From the NCBI GenBank assembly GCA_937927625.1, contig CALBSD010000108.1:1-5532 (forward strand): DNA of 5,532 bases. Reading direction: 5' to 3'. The position numbers and the translations under genes are program-made. Source of the DNA: an uncultured Actinomycetes bacterium (GTDB taxonomy: Bacteria; Actinomycetota; Acidimicrobiia; Acidimicrobiales; Ilumatobacteraceae). Below, one piece after another: positions 1 through 5,299 of this stretch. How positions within the stretch are numbered: position 1 is the first letter of the stretch; each line of letters starts with the position of its first letter. Below the pieces are notes generated by a model. That model did not search any database and was not told the origin of the DNA. It worked only from the letters and a program-made list of their open reading frames with translations.

Positions 1-407
1 ACAACGTGGACATGAGTTCACAGTTGATGCACGAAGAAATCTTCGGACCACTTCTACCCATCATCACTATCTCTTCGGTGCAGACAGCGATTGATCACAT
101 CAACGCCAACCCACACCCGTTGGCGTTGTATGTGTTTGCAGAGAACAAGCGCGTAGTGAACGACGTGTTAGATCACACCACTGCCGGTGGCGTGACTGTG
201 AACGGCACGTTGTTGCACCTCACCAACCCAAACCTTCCGTTCGGTGGCATTGGCGAGAGCGGCATGGGCGCGTATCACGGCATCAGCAGCGTGCGTTTGT
301 TCCAACACATGAAGCCAGTGCTTGCACGTGGAACCAAGATGGATCCGTCTTTGCCGTACCCGCCGTACACCGACCGCAAGGCAAAGATCTTCCGCAAGAT
401 TCTGTAA
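1..407 (+). CDS. Aldehyde dehydrogenase, class-3 type, C-terminal fragment (5' end outside window)
   Basis: This is the last ~134 codons of an NAD(P)-dependent aldehyde dehydrogenase, which oxidises an aldehyde to the carboxylic acid in the cytoplasm or at the membrane face. The reading frame is open to the window edge (first full codon at base 3), so the gene begins upstream; the GTG at 6 is internal. Visible family hallmarks in order are HEEIFGPLLPI (the E-x-FGP block that contacts the cofactor ribose), NPHPLALYVF, the GGVTVN stretch, LPFGGIGESGMGAYHG, and a YPPYTDRK tail. The GMGAYHG block and the YPPYT-K ending are typical of the class 3 / fatty or coniferyl aldehyde dehydrogenase branch rather than betaine-type enzymes. 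The Rossmann core and catalytic cysteine lie outside the window, so substrate cannot be judged. The stop codon is 3 bases from the stop of the convergent gene. Confidence 0.93.
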   Translation, partial: NVDMSSQLMHEEIFGPLLPIITISSVQTAIDHINANPHPLALYVFAENKRVVNDVLDHTTAGGVTVNGTLLHLTNPNLPFGGIGESGMGAYHGISSVRLFQHMKPVLARGTKMDPSLPYPPYTDRKAKIFRKIL

Positions 408-410
408 GGG

Positions 411-1022
411 CTAGTCGCCCCAGTGACGCTGTTCAAGGAATGGGTCGCCATACATGTGGTAACCGTTGCGTTCCCAGAAGCCTGGCTTGTCGGCGTTCAT
501 TAACTCGATGCCGCGTAACCACTTTGGCGATTTCCAGAAGTACAAGTTCGGAATCAACAAGCGCACGGGGCCACCATGAATTGGTTCCAATGGTTCGCCT
601 TCGTATTCCCACACCACCAGTGATTCATCAAGAGTCGCATCAGTAAGTGGCAAGTTTGCGGTGTAACCAAATTCGGCATGACCCATCACGTGTGTTGCGT
701 CGGCTTGAATGCCGGCTTTGTCCAAGAGATCCTTCACGCGCACGCCGCGCCACACGGTGTCGAACTTTGACCACTTTGTTACGCAGTGAATATCTGTGGT
801 GAGTGTGGTGGATGGCAATGCTGTGAGCTCTTCAAATGTGAGCGTGTAGGGGTTGTCTACCAAGCCGCCGATGGTGAGGTTCCACTCGCCTGGTTCATAC
901 ACGGGCACATCGCCGACGTGCAGTACAGGGAAACGATCCGTGAGGTATTGACCTTGCGGAAGACGCGCTGGGTCGAGACCCATGGCAGCTACTTCTTTAC
1001 GGTTGCGCTCAAAGAAACTCAT
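411..1022 (-). CDS. Sulfite oxidase-like molybdopterin-dependent oxidoreductase
   Basis: The 203-residue protein consists almost wholly of the sulfite-oxidase/YedY-type molybdopterin-binding fold (oxidoreductase molybdopterin-binding domain). Cys80 in DIHCVTKWSK is the expected molybdenum ligand. The HGGPVRLLIPN block (149-159) and WKSPKWLRGIEL (163-174) are pterin-site signatures. There is no twin-arginine or other signal peptide and no C-terminal dimerisation domain, so it resembles the short cytoplasmic 'sulfite oxidase-like oxidoreductases' of about 200 residues common in actinobacteria, whose substrate is not established. Reduction or oxidation of a small S- or N-oxide is an inference from the family. 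The ATG at 1022 is the natural start; a GAAGG sequence lies upstream but about 12 bases away, rather far for a ribosome binding site. It is divergent from the phosphatase gene and tail-to-tail with the aldehyde dehydrogenase, so no partner gene such as a heme subunit is visible. Confidence 0.9.
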   Translation of the reverse strand: MSFFERNRKEVAAMGLDPARLPQGQYLTDRFPVLHVGDVPVYEPGEWNLTIGGLVDNPYTLTFEELTALPSTTLTTDIHCVTKWSKFDTVWRGVRVKDLLDKAGIQADATHVMGHAEFGYTANLPLTDATLDESLVVWEYEGEPLEPIHGGPVRLLIPNLYFWKSPKWLRGIELMNADKPGFWERNGYHMYGDPFLEQRHWGD

Positions 1023-1051
1023 GTGTTCATTCTGCCTTCATCTGACACAAG

Positions 1052-1057
1052 TACGGT
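1052..1057 (+). promoter_or_regulatory. Candidate -10 element giving a leaderless transcript of the phosphatase gene
   Basis: TACGGT fits the TANNNT -10 pattern common in actinobacteria. It ends exactly six bases before the ATG at 1064, so a transcript started at the usual distance would begin at the A of the start codon. No convincing -35 box is seen. The only ribosome-binding-site alternative is GGTGGG three bases before the ATG, which is too close. Inference only. Confidence 0.3.
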
Positions 1058-1063
1058 GGGCAC

Positions 1064-1531
1064 ATGCCTCTCTATGTCATCCGCCATGCCCATGCCGGTT
1101 CTCGCAGCACATGGTTAGAGGATGACCGCTTGCGGCCCTTAAGCGACAAGGGCTGGTTGCAGGCACAAGCGATTGCCCAGCGCCTTGCACAACTTGGGCC
1201 AAGCGTGTTGTTGACGAGTCCGTACTTGAGGTGCCAGCAAACATTGGAGCCTTTGGGCGAATTGACCGGACTGACCGTGCAACACGATGCGCGGTTGGAA
1301 GAAGACTCACCATTGGAGCGTTCATTGGCTGCGATTGAAGATGCACCGGACAATGCGGTGTTGTGCAGTCACGGCGATGTGATTCCAGACTTCATCAATG
1401 GATTGATTCGCCGCGGTATGGACATGCACAATGCTCCACTTGCACTACGCAAGGCATCAACATTTGTGCTGCATCAAGTGAACGGATTATTCACTCATGC
1501 GGAGTACTGGGAACCGCCTACACTTCACTAG
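1064..1531 (+). CDS. Histidine phosphatase family protein, SixA-like phosphohistidine phosphatase
   Basis: The 155-residue protein has the phosphoglycerate-mutase-like histidine phosphatase fold. The N-terminal RHAHAG motif carries Arg7 and the nucleophile His8. SPYLRCQQT supplies the second phosphate-binding arginine (Arg56), the LEED stretch near 78-81 the acid/base region, and CSHGD the second catalytic histidine (His103). The length and the N-terminal RHAxAG motif match SixA-type phosphatases, which remove phosphate from phosphohistidine (HPt domain or PTS phosphocarrier proteins); the real substrate here is unknown. No signal peptide is present, so it is cytosolic. Leucine is mostly encoded by TTG (14 of 24 by my count), a trait that separates it from the genes to the right. 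It starts 41 bases from the divergent molybdopterin gene and is followed by an A+T-rich spacer where base composition changes. Confidence 0.88.
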   Translation: MPLYVIRHAHAGSRSTWLEDDRLRPLSDKGWLQAQAIAQRLAQLGPSVLLTSPYLRCQQTLEPLGELTGLTVQHDARLEEDSPLERSLAAIEDAPDNAVLCSHGDVIPDFINGLIRRGMDMHNAPLALRKASTFVLHQVNGLFTHAEYWEPPTLH

Positions 1532-1589
1532 AGCGATTGCGACATTTGAAGTCACAAATTCCCGCGTATGCCGATTATGCTAAAATTTC

Positions 1590-1622
1590 ATTTATCTAAA
1601 TCGTTGTAAATTATTTATCTAA
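1590..1622. repeat. Tandem 10-bp direct repeat ATTTATCTAA upstream of the secreted-protein gene
   Basis: ATTTATCTAA occurs at 1590-1599 and again at 1613-1622, 23 bases start to start, about two helical turns. Both copies lie in the A+T-rich spacer 26-58 bases before the ATG at 1648, where an operator or promoter would be expected. It could be a binding site for a dimeric regulator, or chance similarity in A+T-rich DNA. Nearby TAAAAT (1581-1586) is a possible -10 box without a good -35. Confidence 0.4.
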
Positions 1623-1647
1623 TTACCCAAAATAATGGAAGAGTAAA

Positions 1648-2169
1648 ATGGCACAAATAGGGATTCAGAACTGTCGTTCTAAAATTCGGATCTTCACACT
1701 TAGTTTCATCCTGCTGTCCGCTTCGAGCCCCACTGCTGTAAATGCACGTGAGATGTCTGGGGCAACGCAACGAATCGTGAGTGCAAAGTTCAGTGGCGGA
1801 TGTACCCAGAATAAAAATTATCCCGGACAGGTAGTCATGGAAGAAAAATATGATCCCACGTGCCGATTGAAGATTGTTCTTTCTGGAAGTACTGAGAGAA
1901 TTGTGACGCTTCAATATTGGGATGATGAGGATGAGAAATGGTATGAGGACTCTAGAAAAACGACCAAGAAGCGCACTGCGACGATAAACATAAAAGCTCG
2001 TAATTGCGGGGACAACGCTGATGAATATTGCGATGGGGAGTATGAATTTAGGATTCTCGTCTTGGCGAGTAAGAAGCCAAAAATCAGTCAAACAAAGTCT
2101 TCATCTTTTACCATCACGTACGTTGCCTTGGGAACTTCTGACTGTGATCCTGATTATGAATCGTGTTAA
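1648..2169 (+). CDS. Secreted cysteine-rich protein of unknown function
   Basis: I do not recognise this 173-residue protein. The N-terminus looks like a Sec signal peptide: basic residues Arg10, Lys12 and Arg14, a hydrophobic core at about 15-24 (FTLSFILL), and an A-x-A-like site AVNA ending at residue 33. The predicted mature part of about 140 residues holds six cysteines (52, 72, 120, 128, 166, 173), enough for three disulfides. Alternating hydrophobic and polar strands such as RLKIVLSG, RIVTLQYW and YEFRILVL suggest a small beta-sandwich. The last residue is a cysteine. There is an acidic patch WDDEDEKW (91-98) next to a basic stretch. The start is supported by GGAAGAG four bases upstream; a tiny ORF, ATG GAA GAG TAA, overlaps that site. 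The gene is A+T-rich (26 G/C of 60 at 1981-2040) compared with the left flank and is convergent with the defence-like operon, 21 bases apart. A function in adhesion, inhibition or surface binding cannot be distinguished. Confidence 0.72.
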   Translation: MAQIGIQNCRSKIRIFTLSFILLSASSPTAVNAREMSGATQRIVSAKFSGGCTQNKNYPGQVVMEEKYDPTCRLKIVLSGSTERIVTLQYWDDEDEKWYEDSRKTTKKRTATINIKARNCGDNADEYCDGEYEFRILVLASKKPKISQTKSSSFTITYVALGTSDCDPDYESC

Positions 2170-2190
2170 ACCTAAATCCTGGTCGACAAC

Positions 2191-2505
2191 CTAGAAGCGG
2201 TTTTCATTAATCTGAATTTTTTCTCGAACAGCCGAAGCGACATCAACCTTGAGAACATCTGACAATCGCAACAAATAAATCTGCACGTCTGCAATCTCCA
2301 TCTCAATTGCTTTCTTCTGCTCGGCATTAAGTGACTCAACAGAAGACTCATCTGGCGTTAACCATTGAAATTCAGCTAGTAGTTCTCCGGCTTCACCAGC
2401 AAGGGCCATCGCGAGATTCTTAGGAGTGTGGTACTTGTGCCAATCACGTGCATCAGCGAATGCTCGAATCTCGTCCGTTAACTGGCTGATGATGTCTGTA
2501 GACAT
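2191..2505 (-). CDS. MazG-like nucleotide pyrophosphohydrolase (dCTPase / RS21-C6 type)
   Basis: The 104-residue protein belongs to the all-alpha NTP pyrophosphatase superfamily, which splits (d)NTPs to (d)NMP and pyrophosphate. The signature begins with RDWHKYHTPKNLAMAL. EAGELLAEFQW supplies the first metal-binding E-xx-E pair (Glu38, Glu41), EIADVQIYL the second E-xx-D pair (Glu70, Asp73), and a C-terminal K-x-x-x-N stretch (Lys96, Asn100) follows. The HTPKNLAMAL and FQW blocks place it nearer the dCTPase/RS21-C6 subgroup than housekeeping two-domain MazG. Members of that group hydrolyse dCTP and 5-modified dCTPs; activity here is inferred. I chose ATG 2505 although the frame is open upstream: AGAAGGA lies seven bases before it, the homologous region starts there, and the upstream 25 codons overlap the preceding gene. 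Its ATG begins one base after the TGA of the helicase gene, so translation is probably coupled. Confidence 0.9.
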   Translation of the reverse strand: MSTDIISQLTDEIRAFADARDWHKYHTPKNLAMALAGEAGELLAEFQWLTPDESSVESLNAEQKKAIEMEIADVQIYLLRLSDVLKVDVASAVREKIQINENRF

Positions 2506-2506
2506 G

Positions 2507-4375
2507 TCACTTTCCTTCTGATGCTGCAGGAAGCATCTGTTTAAAGAACTCCGAGGTTGCATGATCTGTGAAGTACACATAGCAACCCTTCATCCCCCGA
2601 CTCATAAGCGTTCGATAGGTATTGCGGATGATCTCATCGGCTTTCTCAGAGGCCAAAACGGGATTTTCCTTCATCTCTTTCTTATAACCATGAAGGGATT
2701 TGTCAGTCTTTGCACGCGCAGCAGGCACTGTTATCAATTCGCCCGATTCAAAGACAAGGTCCGGCCCGACGATGACGCCCACGTAATCAAGTTCAAGACC
2801 TTGACACGTATGAATACAACCAATTTCCTTGACGGAATCAGGATGAATAATCCAGGCTTGATTTGCGCGGTCAAGGTTCCACTCTGCAGCGAATCCGAAT
2901 TCCGGAAACTTGATATCTAACTCTTGAGGGTTCTTCTTACTGACCCAATCCCAGCAGTAGCCAGCAACAACACGAGACTTGTTGTTATCAAGATTCTTCG
3001 TCTTGATTAAATCGTGCAATTCGATTGGGCTATCAACGATTCTGAAATCGAATCGATCAGGTGAGAAGTAACTTTCATTATCAACCTTCACACCTAACGC
3101 ATTGTCTAACCAGACCATGTAATCATCTGAACCACTGCACCTAAATTGCGATGTAAGTTCAAGATGCTGAGTTTCAGCACCAGCTTGCTTCGCAAATTCT
3201 TCAATGGAATGAATTTCGCCGATGTCCTTCCAAGTAACTTTCTGAGCCTCGTCAATAAAGAAAACTGAAGTCCGTGCGGCCTCAATAATTTCCTTGATCT
3301 GGTTTATTCCACCTTTGGCATATTGGGTCCGTAGTTTCAGACGATGTGCTTCATCGACGATAAGCACATCAAAGGAGTCATTAGCGACACCGACATAGGA
3401 ACCCGATCCACTGAAGAGATCATGGATTGCGCCATTAGAGAGAACATTCTTCAATTTCGATTCAAACACTGTTCTCGGCGCGGCATTCGGTGTGATGTAA
3501 CGAGCATTCATTCTGAGACTTGAAAGTCGTGCCAATGCGTTAATCGAGATGACCGACTTCCCAGTTCCAGGTCCACCTTTCACAATGATGACTTGCTTTG
3601 TCTCAACCTGAGACTTGGTAGCAGTGGTGACAATTTTTTCAAGAACCGTCTTCTGGTCATCAAGCAAGACAAACTCTTCAAGGCCATCGAGCATTGAACC
3701 AACAGCCTCCGCAAGCTGTTTTGAAGGTCGAATCGGCGATGCATCAACTCTGCGAAGAAGTTCTTCTCCTGGACCTTCACTAATGCGAGAGCGGATAAGC
3801 GAACGAAGTGGATCAATATCGCCCTTGATAAAGACTGGTGCTTTTGCAATCTCAGAAGAGAAGCGTTCGTCGTGAACCACTTCCTTTGTCTTGCAATTGT
3901 GTAGATACGCGCAAGCTGACACCTGCAAATCATTCGTGTAGACGTACTCGTTGTAAGTACCGAGGTGATACGCATAACTCCACGCTTGATATGACGGGTG
4001 AGGTACATCTCGTTGTGCACCGCCTAGATAAGTCTTCACATGACTGTCGTAGGCCGAAAATGAAATATCCTCCCACTGCTTTAGTTCAATGATGACCATT
4101 GATTCCTTGCCGGTGGAATCCTTGCCGGCTATCAGAAAATCAATTCGAAACTTTCGTCCATTAAGTCGATACTCCACTGCAACTGTCGAATCTCCCGGGA
4201 TAGATGCATCAGTCATTACATGGAACATCGCATTTCCGAGCGAATTACGCCATGACTGGGTCTCTGAAGGTCCGACTGAAATACCTAAGTGCTTTTTGAC
4301 TTGTGCAGCAACGATGTCATCAATCGAAGGAGCATCTTTCAGAAACTGATCTTTAGAGGCTAAATACGCAAGCAC
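2507..4375 (-). CDS. PD-(D/E)XK nuclease-DUF2075 (Schlafen group-3-like) SF1 helicase fusion
   Basis: The 622-residue protein has two parts. The N-terminal ~200 residues carry a PD-(D/E)XK nuclease pattern: Asp79 in RIDFLI, Glu97-x-Lys99 in IIELKQW, and a QxxxY element (Gln130-Tyr134 in HPSYQAWSY) like that of RecB-type nucleases. From about 255 onward lies the DUF2075 P-loop helicase: Walker A GGPGTGKS (267-274), Walker B VDEAHRL (340-346), a second acidic motif FIDEAQKV (373-380), TSQFRCSGSD (408-417), HTCQGLELDYVGV (522-534, motif V) and the arginine-finger block YRTLMSRGMKGCYVYF (587-602). The helicase family is shared with the C-terminal domain of animal Schlafen proteins. It probably unwinds or translocates on nucleic acid while the nuclease cuts; no signal or membrane segment is seen. 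The start is GTG at 4375, set by AGGGTGA just upstream and a TAG four codons before. It is the middle gene of a three-gene operon. All motifs look intact. Confidence 0.92.
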   Translation of the reverse strand: MLAYLASKDQFLKDAPSIDDIVAAQVKKHLGISVGPSETQSWRNSLGNAMFHVMTDASIPGDSTVAVEYRLNGRKFRIDFLIAGKDSTGKESMVIIELKQWEDISFSAYDSHVKTYLGGAQRDVPHPSYQAWSYAYHLGTYNEYVYTNDLQVSACAYLHNCKTKEVVHDERFSSEIAKAPVFIKGDIDPLRSLIRSRISEGPGEELLRRVDASPIRPSKQLAEAVGSMLDGLEEFVLLDDQKTVLEKIVTTATKSQVETKQVIIVKGGPGTGKSVISINALARLSSLRMNARYITPNAAPRTVFESKLKNVLSNGAIHDLFSGSGSYVGVANDSFDVLIVDEAHRLKLRTQYAKGGINQIKEIIEAARTSVFFIDEAQKVTWKDIGEIHSIEEFAKQAGAETQHLELTSQFRCSGSDDYMVWLDNALGVKVDNESYFSPDRFDFRIVDSPIELHDLIKTKNLDNNKSRVVAGYCWDWVSKKNPQELDIKFPEFGFAAEWNLDRANQAWIIHPDSVKEIGCIHTCQGLELDYVGVIVGPDLVFESGELITVPAARAKTDKSLHGYKKEMKENPVLASEKADEIIRNTYRTLMSRGMKGCYVYFTDHATSEFFKQMLPAASEGK

Positions 4376-4389
4376 GATTTCACCCTAAT

Positions 4390-5196
4390 TCATTGATTCT
4401 TATTTGAGGAACGAAACATTTCTCGAAGTTCATCAATTGAATAAGCAGGTCGGCGTCGATGAACCATTGCATGGCAATTCGGGCATACCGGTACAAGATC
4501 ATCAATTGGATCAACCTCATACTTTTGACCAATTTCTGATATCTCAATCTTGTGATGTACGTGAATTAGACCTTCCCCATTCTCTCCGTACACATCCGCA
4601 CCGTTGAATCCACAAACTGCACAGACTGCGCCGTATGCATCCAAACATGCACGTCGAGCTGCTGGATTCCGCTCATAACGATTCACAAGAACAGACTTCG
4701 TTCCACCTTCGATGTAGGTGGATACTTCATCGGGAAAGTTGTCTTGTTCAATCCCGACATGGTCAAACCAATACTGAACTAACTGATCGGCAACTTCGTC
4801 AACGACTCGAACACCGGAAGCCATCAAATTGTTCCATGCCACCTCTGGAAATTCCCGAAGAAGTTCTTCGGTTGGTAGCCGATCTTCAATCTCTACTTGA
4901 GCATCCCACTCAACAGCCACATAATTGGCCAGAACATTCTTTGCTGCCTTTTCCGCATCCCAATGGAGGTCTTTATAGGCAACAGACGTTGCACGACCTG
5001 ACGCAACAATTCCTCGATCTCTCGCAACTCGAACGAGTAGAACTATGTCGCCTGGGTGGACCCCACTTGTTCGTTGCCCAATTGACCAAGGTTCTTCAGT
5101 AGTCCGACCGGCCGCAATTGTCTCGACGTCCTCGGTCCATTCGTCATCGTCGATAATCCAACGAGTGGGATTCCATGTGAGGAGAAAAACTGACAT
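4390..5196 (-). CDS. EVE-HNH modification-dependent restriction endonuclease
   Basis: The 268-residue protein has an N-terminal EVE/PUA-like domain of about 150 residues and a C-terminal HNH nuclease. The EVE part starts with FLLTWNPTRW, has Trp37 in EPWSIG, and contains GVHPGDIVLLVRVARDRGIVASG (45-67, quoted in part: PGDIVLLVR then GIVASGRA), the typical turn and strand of this fold, whose aromatic cage binds modified bases. The HNH part has Cys192 and Cys195 (CAVC), HVHHK with His214/His215, and VPVCPNCHAMVHR with Cys238, Cys241, His242 and His246, that is a four-cysteine zinc site around the beta-beta-alpha-metal active site. EVE-HNH enzymes such as VcaM4I cut DNA with 5-methyl- or 5-hydroxymethylcytosine, so a type IV restriction role against modified phage DNA is likely. 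The ATG at 5196 has an in-frame TGA two codons upstream and no spaced ribosome binding site. First gene of the operon, 14 bases before the next start. Confidence 0.9.
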   Translation of the reverse strand: MSVFLLTWNPTRWIIDDDEWTEDVETIAAGRTTEEPWSIGQRTSGVHPGDIVLLVRVARDRGIVASGRATSVAYKDLHWDAEKAAKNVLANYVAVEWDAQVEIEDRLPTEELLREFPEVAWNNLMASGVRVVDEVADQLVQYWFDHVGIEQDNFPDEVSTYIEGGTKSVLVNRYERNPAARRACLDAYGAVCAVCGFNGADVYGENGEGLIHVHHKIEISEIGQKYEVDPIDDLVPVCPNCHAMVHRRRPAYSIDELREMFRSSNKNQ

Positions 5197-5202
5197 TCCT
5201 CA

Positions 5203-5208
5203 AACATA
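5203..5208 (-). promoter_or_regulatory. Candidate -10 element of the defence operon, leaderless start
   Basis: On the minus strand TATGTT occupies bases -12 to -7 relative to the ATG at 5196 and fits TANNNT, so transcription could begin at the start codon itself. GAGGA touches the ATG directly and is too close to serve as a ribosome binding site, which favours a leaderless message. No good -35 is seen. A weaker alternative is TTTACC (5259-5254) with CATAAA (5235-5230), spacing 18, which would give a leader of about 26 bases. Confidence 0.35.
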
Positions 5209-5299
5209 GTTGCAAAACCGACATTCTCATTTATGCAAATCGCTGGATTATTAGGTAAAGGATCTCTGGAACTTCACTCGAAAGAATATGAAATCGTCG

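Noticed and set aside
408..420. GGGC-TAGTC-GCCC hairpin between the convergent aldehyde dehydrogenase and molybdopterin genes
   Set aside because: Only a 4-bp stem without a T-tract on either strand; too weak to call a shared terminator.
1635..1646. Three-codon ORF ATG GAA GAG TAA just before the secreted-protein start, a possible leader peptide
   Set aside because: It is made of the ribosome binding site itself and is too short to interpret; chance is the simplest explanation.
2203..2222. TTCA-loop-TGAA followed by six T on the plus strand, a possible terminator for the secreted-protein gene
   Set aside because: The stem has four mostly A/T pairs and lies within the coding end of the pyrophosphohydrolase gene; the T run fits coding sequence (Lys-Ile codons on the other strand).
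2506..2580. 25-codon upstream extension of the pyrophosphohydrolase starting near 2580
   Set aside because: It overlaps the helicase's last codons in another frame, has no family similarity, and the ATG at 2505 has an excellent ribosome binding site.
3580..4020. 146-codon minus-strand reading frame inside the helicase-nuclease gene
   Set aside because: It overlaps a clearly conserved coding region in another frame, and its arginine- and serine-rich product looks like a frame shadow.
4635..5102. 155-codon plus-strand frame opposite the EVE-HNH gene
   Set aside because: Histidine-, glutamine- and leucine-rich composition typical of an antisense shadow; no motif or ribosome binding site.
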